DNA of 31,536 bases, from NCBI GenBank assembly GCA_000969725.1, contig JXSR01S066980.1. One strand, given 5' to 3'. The DNA is from Ophiothrix spiculata. Taxonomy: Eukaryota > Echinodermata > Ophiuroidea > Amphilepidida > Ophiotrichidae. The notes below the pieces were generated by a model. The model saw only the letters and a program-made list of their open reading frames with translations, did no database searches and was not told where the DNA came from. Every line of letters begins with the position of its first letter. Positions within the stretch are counted from its first letter, which is position 1. The translations under genes and the position numbers were made by a program. Positions 10,051 to 19,392 of the stretch are shown here, one piece after another.

Positions 10051-10281
10051 CCACCTATTCGCTCATTGCACGGTTCGCCATTTGCAGGGAGAGCCTCGAT
10101 TTGACAATCAATTAAACTAGTACGTTACATAACGATGTATTCACTTCATGCAAGGTCACTGGTTTTTGAAAGAGGGAATCAAACTGTTAATCGAATATTA
10201 TGTAACTTCCCATTCATCTCTCAAGCCAGGTCTAGGCTCTCCTCAAAATGGCGAAACCGTGCAATAGGCTAATAGAGTAGG
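10051..10281. mobile_element. Foldback MITE with CATTGCACGGTT arms
   Basis: The left arm 10051-10099 (CCTATTCGCTCATTGCACGG, then TTCGCCATTTGCAGG and GAGAGCC) is inverted at 10231-10281 (GGCTCTCCTCAAAATGGCG, then AAACCGTGCAATAGGC). The loop is about 130 bp. No clear target duplication was found, and no gene. Confidence 0.7.
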
Positions 10282-10574
10282 CTGCCCCTTTCCACCTGCT
10301 GTCATCTTTGGTATGCTTTGATCTTCGTTTATTTCAGTAATGTAATGTACGGTACATGTAATGAAAAAGTCCCCTCTTGAATTGAAAAGTTACAATTTGC
10401 TTTATCAGCACACCAAATACAAAATTTACTTTTCAATATTCTGGAATTTATAACACTGGTTATGTGACTAAGGCTATCCTGAAGCTGCTGGCTAAGGGAT
10501 AGTCTCATAGCCAGTACCGAGGGATAGATAGATTGCGCTACTTTACTGATAAAATTAAAGTATCTGTTTTATTA

Positions 10575-10686
10575 CATCTCACTGTGACTCTGGCAATGAG
10601 GTTGTAGGGAAAGTAGCAAAAACTACTCACCATCTCACTGTGACTCTGGGGATGAGGTTGTAAGGAAAGTAGCAAAAACTACTAAC
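10575..10686 (+). repeat. Tandem duplication, 56-bp period, two units
   Basis: CATCTCACTGTGACTCTGG begins at 10575 and again at 10631. The units differ at about four positions, which indicates recent duplication. Repeated AGTAGCAAAAACTACT gives each unit an internal AGTAG/CTACT hairpin. Confidence 0.93.
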
Positions 10687-10689
10687 CAG

Positions 10690-11732
10690 GAAGTAACATT
10701 TAATCGACCAATGATTAACATGATTACTTCATTAATATTTGTAAGGTGTAATAATACTTATTATATTTTACGTTGAGAATAGCCTCATACCCAAGTCAAA
10801 CATAAATCAACATAAAACTTGTTATCTTTCTTTTCTAAGGCAATATTTTTTAACATGCGAAGTGTTAAATCACCTGAATAAAACTGGGGAAAAATGGTGA
10901 AAAATTCATGGCAGAGTATCTCAAGAGCAACATATAACCTTGACTTTGAATTGATTAACAGGCTATTAATAGAACATCAATATCGTATGTCAATGTCATT
11001 CCTTGTTTATATTGTTAGAAATTGTTGATATTGTCTTTACGGTGAAATCATGAAAGAATTTGGCAAAAAATAATTGTTTTATTTCTTTGTTTTGAAATCT
11101 TTTAAGGGTTAAGTCAATTGATCAATTTTTCTATAAAAAAATTGTTCTCTTCGTTTGCATAATTTCCTCATCTGCCTTCTTGTGTTTCTTTTCTTTTTTT
11201 TTTTCAAAAAAGATGATGTCTTAGGGATGTACACAGAAAAGTTGACACTTTTTTGAAATTGACAGTTTACTAATACTATCTCCCTTTTTCCCTTCCTTCT
11301 TTTTCTTATTTTTTCTGTTTCAGAATTATGTTGTTTCATTACATGTTCCAACACTTCGGACACACAAACATGAACAACTGGAGTTGGTTTAGCTTATCTT
11401 CAAAAATGGTAATTTAGTGTTTTAGGTCAGGATCCTGACAAGAGGCAAGACATACAGCTGTATCTGCAACGGTTGCCATATATTATATTTACGTCACTAG
11501 AAACAGCAGAGTCATTTCAAGAACGTCTCTTGGTGTCTACTTTCCAAATTTCCTTAAATATGGCAATTGGTCTGAAATAGTCAGATTTTTCTGCTGCTCC
11601 CGGGTTGCTGCTGCGAAATGATAAGCATAGATGAGTAGGTCAATGTATAATTGGTATAATGTTATGTGTTGATTTAAATGAAAAACCTAAATGATTTGAT
11701 CAAATTCCATCAAAATTAGTTGATGTTAATAT
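10690..11732. other. Non-coding stretch, presumed intron
   Basis: No repeat with readable ends. A minus-strand segment near 11530-11613 behind a TTTCGCAG-like acceptor is open and protein-like in composition, but it lacks a convincing donor and lies only about 160 bp from the opposite-strand exon at 11771; I do not call it. The 84-codon lysine-rich minus frame at 11109-11363 comes from T-rich runs. Confidence 0.4.
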
Positions 11733-11751
11733 TTATATATATATATATATT
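11733..11751. repeat. (TA)n microsatellite
   Basis: About nine TA dinucleotides, ending 19 bp before the acceptor of the plus-strand exon. Confidence 0.95.
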
Positions 11752-11770
11752 CGTGCTATATCCAAACCAG

Positions 11771-11875
11771 TGCCAATACATTTCAATTCTTCTGATCACA
11801 ATATCGAGGACATGACGGTGATGGCTCTCACAGACATTTTTGATGTGACCGCCAACTATGATGAAGTCATAACAG
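11771..11875 (+). CDS. Internal coding exon of an unidentified gene
   Basis: A 105-nt exon candidate is bounded by an AACCAG acceptor (AG at 11769-11770) and an ACAG|GTATTT donor. It is open in one frame for 34 codons, beginning PIHFNSSDHNIEDM and ending TANYDEVIT. It enters with 2 nt of a split codon and leaves with 1 nt. Third positions are often G or C (CTC, ACC, GCC, GTC, AAC), unlike the AT-rich surroundings, and the residues are mixed and acidic with a short hydrophobic patch. The polypyrimidine tract is poor because a TA repeat lies upstream; the same frame stays open into that repeat. I do not recognise the protein. Neighbouring exons were not found with confidence. The nearest phase-compatible downstream candidate is 17983-18023. 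Confidence 0.55.
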
Positions 11876-11877
11876 GT

Positions 11878-12462
11878 ATTTAACATTATCTAGACATTGC
11901 CCTTCTATGCACTGTTTCATAAGAATCAACACCCTAACTCACTCAGTGGAAACAAAATTCTATTTAAAAAAAATCACAATTTGGATATTTAATCTTAACC
12001 TCATTATGTACTATTAACTATTAATATGTGATCAGAAATACAGTAAGGAAGTTCAATCCTTGTTCCAGTTCACCAGTGTTGTATGTATATATCACTATTT
12101 AATTTGTACACAGGTATATTGATATTTTCACGGTGATTAAATCTCTATTGTTTATGTTTATTTCTAGTATTTTAAATTTCAGGGAAAATACTGTTACAAA
12201 TTTGCCATGATGGGATATTAAACGTTTTTGATCTAAAAATATTTTATTTTTTTGGAAGTCTTCATTAATAATTGCAATAAAAAATCACCACATAAATCAT
12301 TCATAAAAATTTTATGGGAAATAAATAATGATCTGTGTCACAATGCCCTTTTGTGTGTATTTATTTGATTAAAAATAATTTTGAGTATACGAGACTTATT
12401 AATGAATTCTTGAACTCTGGAAATACTGGGCTGACAAATGTACTACAGGTTACATGTCCTTA
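11878..12462. other. AT-rich presumed intron
   Basis: No further exon, repeat with readable ends, or RNA gene was found before the assembly gap. Confidence 0.45.
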
Positions 12463-12577
12463 NNNNNNNNNNNNNNNNNNNNNNNNNNNNNNNNNNNNNN
12501 NNNNNNNNNNNNNNNNNNNNNNNNNNNNNNNNNNNNNNNNNNNNNNNNNNNNNNNNNNNNNNNNNNNNNNNNNNNNN
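12463..12577. other. Assembly gap of 115 Ns
   Basis: The run of N begins directly before a degenerate repeat block, which may explain the failed assembly. Frames drawn across it are meaningless. Confidence 1.
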
Positions 12578-12589
12578 AGAAAGGTGCTA

Positions 12590-12910
12590 CGGATATGTGC
12601 GGCACTCAAGACCCCCTTTTCACGCCTTGTCTGCCGCTCCCTAGACCCCCATTTCAAGCACAACCTTCATTTCGCAAGCCTTATTTTCAAAACTGTTAAG
12701 TTCCCTAGCCTCATTTTTTGAAATTTAGTTCCCAAGACCCCCATTTCAGGCAAAATTTCGAAAAAATTTGCCCAACAAACTAGTTCTGAAGGGTCATTTT
12801 TTTGGTCCCTTCAGTTCTATAGACCCCCTTTTCAGAGTCAATCTTCCGTTCCCTAGACTAGGGTTTCAAATATCGAGCCGCACACCCTTACCAAAACCAA
12901 AGTTTGGTGC
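12590..12910. repeat. Degenerate CCCTAGACCCCCATTTCA repeat block
   Basis: The phrase TCCCTAGACCCCCATTTCA and decayed forms (AAGACCCCCTTTTCACG, TTCCCTAGCCTCATTTTTTG, TCTATAGACCCCCTTTTCA, TTCCCTAGACTAGGGTTTC) recur roughly every 40 bp. The block is bounded by an inverted pair: GGATATGTGCGGCACTC on the left and GAGCCGCACACCCTTACC on the right. It may be the core of a DNA element whose left end lies in the gap. Confidence 0.6.
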
Positions 12911-13118
12911 CTCCCCCGGGTTTGTCATTAGCTTTTAACATGATAGGCCATTACAATAATTACATACTGGATCAGGAGTTAGTGTACCTAGACTAAAACT
13001 ACCATATTCATTAATTAGATTGACGTGCCATTTGATTCCCATTATTCCGATATCTTTAAAACCTCTTTACTAAAGGCTAGTTGAATCCGACTAGCAATGT
13101 CATGTATCGAAAAAAATT

Positions 13119-13331
13119 GGCCATAATTGGGGTGCTTCTGCTCCTATTATGGGTGTTTTTTAACAACAAATATTGGGTGCTTATGTGTACTTTACTGATC
13201 AATATTGTATCGTCTTATGATCGAAACCATTTATATTGGTTATCGCACACATGAATGTATTCAATTTGAATTCGCACCAATTAAGCACCAATTTTGGTTG
13301 CCTTGAGTAGAAGCCACCCCAGGAATGGCCG
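13119..13331. mobile_element. Small inverted-repeat element, GGCCAT ends
   Basis: GGCCATAATTGGGGTGCTTC on the left pairs imperfectly with GAAGCCACCCCAGGAATGGCC on the right. Inside, AATTGGGTGCTT-type words appear on both strands. About 210 bp, non-coding, with no secure target duplication. Confidence 0.55.
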
Positions 13332-13549
13332 ATCGATGAGGACCAAAACACATGAAATCGGATTTGTCTATACGGCACCTTTAAAATAAAGAAAAAAGTT
13401 AATTAATGCTGAACATTTCGGCTTTAAAAATCTGTATACGCTACCGTGATGTTTTTATTGTTGGTGCACAACTAAAATCACCCTCTTGTTATTGTGTATG
13501 GAGCTAAGTTATTTAACATTTTGATTTTATCGGAAACAAGCTATAAGGG

Positions 13550-13625
13550 GCACCATATAGTGTAGTGGTTAGCGATCTTGCCTAGCATGCAATGGATTTG
13601 TTTCCAGTGTCTTGCTAGAGTGGAA
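13550..13625 (+). mobile_element. tRNA-derived SINE head (fossil)
   Basis: TAGTGTAGTGGTTAGCG fits a pol III A box and D-arm. Downstream, TTGC-CTAGCAT-GCAA forms an anticodon-arm-like stem with a 7-nt loop and AGC in the anticodon position. The T-arm/B box is degenerate (AGTGGAATCTC), and there is no paired acceptor stem, so this is a SINE remnant and not a functional tRNA gene. Confidence 0.4.
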
Positions 13626-14865
13626 TCTCAGAATCTTTGCTAACTTCTAAGATGTTTATCTGCCTTGATGGGGGGGGGGGCATTGGGTCTCATATTCTAG
13701 ATCTTCTCTGCCCTTACATGAACTGTTTAAAGTTGGACAAATGTTTCATCCTTTGGAGGGAACGTAAAGGTGTTGGTCCAATATACAGAAATGTCATACC
13801 TGTACATGTAATCGCGGTTAGTATCCTAAAGAGTAATCTACCCCTGGTTGTGCAAAACATCACTTCCGTCAAATTCAGAACTTCCACCTGTGCGATAATA
13901 CTCACTCAATGGGGCATGCAAAATAATTTGAAGAAGAAATAGCTCAATCCCTGTTTTCAGTGTTATTTTTTGCAGATTGAGTCCATTACGAACAGTGCCA
14001 AAATGTTGCATAGGTTACAGGGATGAGGATATTAATCGCAAATTGTCCCTTACCGGCATGTATGAAAATTGACAAAACAAAACTTAATTCAGGAATCCTA
14101 ACATTCTCATGGCCTGATCATCATGAAATGGCAGGGATTGATTTGCTGTTAGTAAATATGAATTCACAGGATTTGAGCAGTTTTGAGACATGTATCTGTT
14201 ATCTTATTTCAATGAGATTTCAAAATCTACAAACAACATACGTAAAAGCATGTTATCACAAGAAATACTGCTCCAGATTGGTTATTTCACCTGATAAAAT
14301 ACATGGCCCAAATCCAAATTTACGATTGTGATTGATCTAACCGGCTTTATTTTCCAAGCTTCAAGTCCTTCCTACTTATTTACATGTGTCAGTCGGAGAT
14401 AATATGTTAATTAATGACATCCCTGTCTACTCCTTACTATTGCTCATACAACTTCCTATACAAGCCTAGATGAAGTTATCAGAAACACATCAAGGCTGTC
14501 ACAAAACGTTTTCAAGGAAGAAAGGCAAGTCTTGCACCTTGCAAATGGCAAGTGCGGAGAAGCAGAGTATAGAAAAAAATAAACCTTTCTGGGAACTTTT
14601 ATTGTGCTGATGAGAATTTTCTGTGAGATTTACAAAAAAAAATGAACGATTAGCTCTAAAAACTCGCTTGTTTTTAACAGGAATTTGACATTCACCCCAA
14701 AATTTGGCTCATTTATTTGTATTTTATCATTCAATATTGCCAGAAACAATTATCTGTCGTCAGAAATTCTCATGATTTTTATTGTTATCTTTTTAAAGGT
14801 AACCAAATATTTTTTCTGGGATTTGTTTTTAAAGATGCCTGGTAAATCTTGCAACATCCATATCT
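13626..14865. other. Non-coding stretch with an 11-G run
   Basis: G-run at 13670-13680. The open frames at 13637-13942 and 14023-14331 (about 100 codons each) have no splice context or recognisable domain. A TTTTTTGCAG acceptor near 13977 is followed by 41 nt to a GTTACA, but this is insufficient to call an exon. Confidence 0.4.
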
Positions 14866-15024
14866 GGGGCCGATTTCACTAACATTTACCGATGGTCGCT
14901 AACTCCATTTCGATCGCTACACTGCAAAAACGATCGCTAATATTTACTATTTAGCAATCATTTTTGGAGTTAGCGATCAAAACGGTATTAGCGACCATCG
15001 CTAAATTTTAGTGAAATCGGCCCC
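14866..15024. mobile_element. Palindromic MITE, GGGGCCGATTTCACTAA ends
   Basis: The left arm GGGGCCGATTTCACTAA, then CGATGGTCGCTAACTCC, is mirrored by GGAGTTAGCGATC, GCGACCATCGCTAA and TTAGTGAAATCGGCCCC. The whole 159 bp folds into one hairpin. The motif GCGATCG/CGATCGC recurs inside. Non-coding; no clear TSD. Confidence 0.85.
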
Positions 15025-15140
15025 TGGTCAATCCTTCACATGTGCGTTCACATTCAGATCAGGAACTTAACTTGGGCACAAAGATTTCAACTCAGAGTTT
15101 TCAGGGTAAACACAGAAAACATGATAAAGATCTGTATTGA

Positions 15141-15487
15141 CCAAGGAATTTTTATAGGGGAACCAGTTTTCTTCAGAGTTTGGCCCGATATCCAAGCAGA
15201 TCGCGTAAATCTTCAGTTGACGCATATACAGCATGTGCATTTTGTTTCAAGTGAAAACAGTGTCAAGTAGCGTGTATTGCGACTTGCTCTGATTAAAGTA
15301 TGCCAATTTTCCCGCTAATCTGTTGCCAAGACTCTCAAAGTGAGGCACAAGGAGCTGTAAAATGCTGGAGGTACAATAACTCAACCTCCATGAGCGACAA
15401 TCCAAGATGGCTGCCGTCACATAGGATTTACACAGCGGTGAAATCAAAATGGTGGAGATTATTGGTTCCCCTTTATAAATTCCTTGG
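15141..15487 (-). mobile_element. CCAAGGAA-ended element, copy 1
   Basis: The ends CCAAGGAATTTTTATAGGGG and CCCCTTTATAAATTCCTTGG are flanked by TATTGA (15135-15140) and TACTGA (15488-15493), a 6-bp duplication with one mismatch. It is the reverse complement of the copy at 18436-18841 and lies about 3 kb away. It shares GATATCCAAGCAGATCGCGT, GACTTGCTCTGATTAAAGTA and CATGAGCGACAATCCAAGAT with that copy, but lacks about 60 bp near one end. Open frames inside (76-87 codons) are not recognisable proteins. Confidence 0.88.
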
Positions 15488-15519
15488 TACTGACTACTTA
15501 CTGGTTCCACACCAGTTTA

Positions 15520-16455
15520 ATAGTTTTTAGGGTGTTTTTTTAGAGATGGAAAAACAGGCATATGGGGTGAAAAAATGGTATTCATTTTCAAAACAGTCAA
15601 AATTTCAATATAACCTTGAGAATTTTGTATTTTGGATATGCTGAACGTATTTAGTGTTTTACTGCCATAACATTAGCTTACCGGCTTACCGTCACCTGCC
15701 CGCGTTATGAAATTATCCCCGCATTTTGCGACCCAGATTCAAGAAATAATGCCTCTAGCGGAGGCATAAAAATTCATTATTTGCTAAAAATTGTCTTTTT
15801 CTTAGTTTAGATTCAATGAATACATTGTTTGAGGTGCACAAAAATCATTATCTTCGTTAAAAACCAATTTCCATGGGGACAACTTCAAATCAATGTGGAA
15901 ACCGGGAATGAAGTTTCATGCTGATGAGACAAATTCCCGGCTAGATTTAGGGTCCTACAGCCTCAACCCCAAAAATACTGGCTACATGTACATGACAGTA
16001 TAACAATAGTTACGGAAAATAGACACTCAAAACTTGCCAAATAAATGTTCATTGGCACACAATACAGAGAGGAAAGCATGTACTGTCCTTGACAGCCCAT
16101 CATTACAGGACATCCTGGGCTATATAGATACTCAATAACATGAGTTTCAAAATGTGCAATTTATACAGAAATATCAAGTTGATTAAATTGTCACCAAATG
16201 TTGCCAAATGTGCTAATGAATTTCCAACATAAATCAAGGCCACATTCACTTGTGAATTCAAATCTAATTACTAAAATTACAGCACAAATTGTAAATGTTG
16301 CTTCCATTAATTGTTATCATTCATGTTATTTAATCAGAAATTGGTTTTTATACTTTTTTTTATCTAAACATGACGAGAAACCTTTACACATTTGCAAATA
16401 TAATTTTCTAAGAAATTGAAATATAATTGAACATTCAGAATAAATGAAATCTAAT
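15520..16455. other. Non-coding stretch with a diverged repeat
   Basis: 15690-15800 resembles 8550-8690. A hairpin ATGCCTC-TAGCG-GAGGCAT lies at 15749-15767. Nothing else of note; no exon found. Confidence 0.45.
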
Positions 16456-16473
16456 ATGTGTGTGTGTGTGTGT
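16456..16473. repeat. (GT)n microsatellite
   Basis: About nine GT units. Confidence 0.95.
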
Positions 16474-16523
16474 TTGAATATCAGAAATCAATAAAATGTT
16501 GTCTCCAGTCTATGGTAAATGCT

Positions 16524-17435
16524 TTAAAACCACTTAGGACAAATTGCTGAGGTTGATGCTAGGAAGATGGTAGGATTTACTTGAGTTATTTGTCTAAAAC
16601 CACTTAGGGCAAATTGCTAAAGTTGATGCTAGGAGGCAGGCGGGGGCGGCCGCGATTTAGTAGAAGAGCTAATAAATTTAGGGCTAGGGATTTCTAAAAC
16701 GCAAATTTAGGATACATTTTATGTGTCTTTCTATTGGCGCATTAATATTGAAAATGTTACAAACATTTTATTTTTACCTTTATTCAAATAATAACAAAAG
16801 TGCTCCTATACAAGGGTTTAGCAAGAGAGCCGTCCAACCGTCATTTGGACGGCTGGTCACGAAAATGGACGCCCTGTAAAATGCAAAGGCCATCCAATAA
16901 GGCGTCCAAAAATGCGTTTTACGATATGAAATTCAATGTTGAATGTTAGAATTTATCTTCAATAATCATCATCATCACAAAATCTGATCAATTTATGTAC
17001 TTTGTGGACTTCAAAATGGCCTTTAAACAGCGTTGTGTCTCCGTTCCTTTGCCGAAAAAGGTCGCCATGTTGGTATTACTTAATCATCGTCGTCTTTGTC
17101 AAGTATAAATATTAATCATGCTGACGTCACGAAGTCTTGAAAAAGTTGGCCTGTTCTCCCGGCCGCAAATTTGGAAGCCCTACTTTCAAATCTTGGCTAA
17201 ACCCTTGCTCCTATAATAGTGACACACATTATTGTATTATTCTAAATCCGATCACGTGAACCCCATTCCCAGCAAAGGAATTTTACGTTTATTTTATGCA
17301 CTATTTTAACATAATTGAAATTACACGCGCGACACCGCGGAAGGTTTACACGATCAAATATAGCAGTAAAGAGGCATATCCACCGGCGTCTGCTAGGAGG
17401 TTGATGCTAGGAGGTTGATGCTAGGAAGATGGTAG
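16524..17435 (+). repeat. TTGATGCTAGGA tandem array, interrupted
   Basis: TAAAACCACTTAGGRCAAATT, then GCTRARGTTGATGCTAGGA, occurs twice with a 70-bp period (16525, 16595). The array is broken at about 16637. At 17393 it resumes with GCTAGGAGGTTGAT twice in a 14-bp period, then GCTAGGAAGATGGTAG, matching unit 1. The 750-bp interruption contains the hAT-like MITE at 16811-17207 plus unassigned sequence. The interrupting DNA has no clear TIR. Confidence 0.75.
16811..17207. mobile_element. hAT-like MITE with 8-bp target duplication
   Basis: The TIRs CAAGGGTTTAGC and GCTAAACCCTTG are followed by partial extension (AAGA / TCTT). They are flanked by perfect 8-bp duplications CTCCTATA at 16803-16810 and 17208-17215. 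The 397-bp body has an inner hairpin GCCGTCCAA/TTGGACGGC (about 16831-16855) with further GTCCA words, and a perfect TGACGTCA at 17122-17129. No transposase. It sits inside the interrupted tandem array. Confidence 0.92.
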
Positions 17436-17960
17436 TATTTTTTTTGAATATTTAAGAATTGTCTGTGTTTGAAAGGTGCTTAAAAATGGAGAATCATCAA
17501 TATTATTTGAATATTTTCTTATGAAAAAGATAAACAGAGAGTCACTGATAGTGTTGTATATGTTATCCGCAATAGCAAAAAGGGTAGTGCCTCATGACCC
17601 TTGCTACATGCTACAGAACAAGACTAAAACAGACCGATCTTAAGATACCTTTGCTAAGATGGTCAACATAATGTGATATCAAGTTATTTGAATTCAGATT
17701 TTAAATTGCCTATTTTCACAATTATCTCACCGAATTTGATGAAACCATAACTTAACCCATTGAATCTATGTATCATCAAAAAGGTCATCAAAAGCAAATC
17801 CAACAAATATATTCCATGGCCACTCAACTCTCAGTTCTTCATTTAGAAATGGAATGCAGTGCATAGCCTGCCTATACAAACCTTCCTTGTCAGTCATAAC
17901 AATTTTCAGATTTTCCCAATTTCCTTATATAATTAGACCATTAATTTTCACAATTTCTTA
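17436..17960. other. Non-coding stretch
   Basis: AT-rich; no repeat or exon recognised. Confidence 0.4.
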
Positions 17961-17982
17961 ATGATGTGCCACTTTCCTTCAG

Positions 17983-18023
17983 GATATCTTGTACTGCTGC
18001 TGCTGGGGGCATTCAGATACCAG
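17983..18023 (+). CDS. Weak 41-nt exon candidate
   Basis: TTTCCTTCAG precedes the segment and CAG|GTAGCA follows it. When entered with a 1-nt carry-over, as the 11771-11875 exon would supply, it reads GYLVLLLLGAFRYQ and leaves in phase 0. The residues suggest a membrane or signal segment, but (CTG)n-like sequence easily gives runs of leucine. No other support. Confidence 0.22.
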
Positions 18024-18283
18024 GTAGCAAGCATGCACAGGGGAAATTGTGACAAAGGGGTTGCTTCAAGCTGCAAGTTTCTTTTGAATTTCTTTTTTTT
18101 TCTAAAAGTATCCCTTTTTCAAGAAAGAAACATTAAAGTCCTTGATAGAGAGAAAACGAAATTAAAAATGTTCTGAAAGGCTTCTATTTTCTCATTAAGT
18201 TATATTTTCTTTCTTAACCCTATTACCCTGATTTGAGAGATGTTCCATTTTCTAGTCCAAATATCCAAAATAACATGTTTTAA

Positions 18284-18300
18284 CCAGGATTCAAACCCGG
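18284..18300 (-). mobile_element. T-arm/B box of a tRNA-derived SINE
   Basis: On the minus strand CCGGG-TTTGAAT-CCTGG is a T-arm with a 5-bp stem (one G-T pair) and a 7-nt loop fitting the pol III B box. Upstream on that strand GGTGCGAGATGTC continues a tRNA-like sequence but is cut after about 14 bp by the foldback MITE at 18317. Sequence beyond the MITE (18903-18925, minus AGTAATGGCCTGC) may hold the A-box side. Confidence 0.5.
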
Positions 18301-18316
18301 GACATCTCGCACCCTA

Positions 18317-18900
18317 ATGGTGCGTTCATAGTCCAACGATTTCACAACGATTTCATCACACGACGTCTACCGATACGCAGTCTTCAAGAGTTATAGCGCA
18401 AAATATGCGCAGCGCATTTGAAGACTGCGTATCGACCAAGGAAGTTATAAAGGGGAACCGGTACTCTCCGCCATTTTGATTTTATCGCCGTGTAAATCCT
18501 ATGGGACGGCAGCCATCTTGGATTGTCGCTCATGGAGGGTGAGTTATTGTACCTCCGGCATTTTACGGCTCCGCGTGCAACACTTTGAGAGTCTTCGCAA
18601 CGGATTAGCGGGAAAATTGGCGTACTTTAATCAGAGCAAGTCGCAATGCACGCTACATGAAACGCAGACACGGTTTGCGCGTGAAACAAACTGCACATGC
18701 TGTATATGCGTCAGGTGAAGATTTACGCGATCTGCCTGGATATCGGGTCAAATCCCGAATATATCCGGAGGTACAATAACTCTGCTCCATGAGCGACACA
18801 AGATGGCGGAGAAAGACGGTTCCCCCCTATAACTTCCTTGGTATCGACAGACGTCGTGCGATGAAATCGTTGTGAAATCGTTGGACTATGAATGCACCAT
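18317..18900. mobile_element. Foldback MITE with ATGGTGCGTTCATAG ends
   Basis: The left arm ATGGTGCGTTCATAGTCCAA, then CGATTTCACAACGATTTCAT, runs on through ACGACGTCT and GATACGCAGTCTTCAA. All of it is mirrored on the right (TTGAAGACTGCGTATCGA, then after an insertion CAGACGTCGTGCG and ATGAAATCGTTGTGAAATCG). TA lies at both outer edges (18315-18316, 18901-18902), which could be a TA target duplication or part of the TIR. Without the insertion it is about 170 bp and almost fully palindromic, with a short GC-rich loop. It has itself inserted into a tRNA-derived repeat. Confidence 0.9.
18436..18841 (+). mobile_element. CCAAGGAA-ended element, copy 2, nested
   Basis: The ends CCAAGGAAGTTATAAAGGGG and CCCCCCTATAACTTCCTTGG are flanked by a perfect TATCGA duplication (18430-18435, 18842-18847). 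The TATCGA belongs to the right arm of the surrounding foldback, so removing 18436-18847 restores that arm exactly. A second inverted pair lies inside the ends (GCCATCTTG, GTCGCTCATGGAG and GAGGTACAATAACTC on both strands). At 406 bp it is longer than copy 1. The 80-codon plus frame inside is not a recognisable protein. Confidence 0.92.
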
Positions 18901-19076
18901 TAGCAGGCCATTACTGTTCAGTGATTTGGTCCCCATTTGTAACCCAAGTCTATGACGTATTCGGACATTTCCTAATCACATATTCGTGATTTTCAACAGT
19001 GAGCTAGTGAGTGCTGGTTGGGTTTAGAGGGTATTTTGAACTTTCCTGATCATACACTGACGTAATATTGGGACAA

Positions 19077-19392
19077 ACTACACGAGAGCTTGGAATAAAC
19101 ATCCACGTAGATTCCTGGGATGTACATCCATGTACATTCAACTCGATAAGACCATGCGCCTGGCACACTGCATATGCGCGCGCGTTGAAATGCGACTTAA
19201 AATAATAATAATGATAATAATAATGGGACTTGATAGTATGCATAGGTATAACGCGTAGGCACAAACACATACCCGCTGTTGAATACGCATCGTGAATCTA
19301 CATCAGGCTGACGCTTCATCTTGTGGACACAATCTCTACTCCTGGAATGTACATCGATGTACATGGATGTACATTCCAAGCTCTCGTGCAGT
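19077..19392. mobile_element. Inverted-repeat element, ACTRCACGAGAGCTTGGAA ends
   Basis: The left end ACTACACGAGAGCTTGGAAT is mirrored by ATTCCAAGCTCTCGTGCAGT. Sub-terminal sequence is built from TGTACATCCATGTACAT words on both sides; 19341-19374 is a 12-bp stem GGAATGTACATC / GATGTACATTCC with a 10-nt loop. The interior has an (AAT)n microsatellite at 19198-19224 and CpG-containing palindromes (GCGCGCGC). No gene; TSD not found. Confidence 0.8.

Noticed and set aside
11530-11613. Minus-strand exon candidate behind TTTCGCAG
   Set aside because: One frame reads plausibly and is phase-compatible with the 19792-19990 exon, but there is only a weak GTAGAC donor and another frame is equally open; it also lies beside the better opposite-strand exon.
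12335-12721. Frames of 67-128 codons across the N gap
   Set aside because: Formed by translating Ns.
13550-13625. Functional tRNA-Ala gene
   Set aside because: No paired acceptor stem and a degenerate T-arm; better explained as a SINE head.
13977-14017. Possible exon between TTTTTTGCAG and GTTACA
   Set aside because: Only about 41 nt, weak donor, and in-frame stop when joined to the upstream exon.
13637-14331. Two roughly 100-codon plus-strand frames
   Set aside because: No start context, no splice sites and no domain; the first begins by a poly-G run within a SINE-like region.
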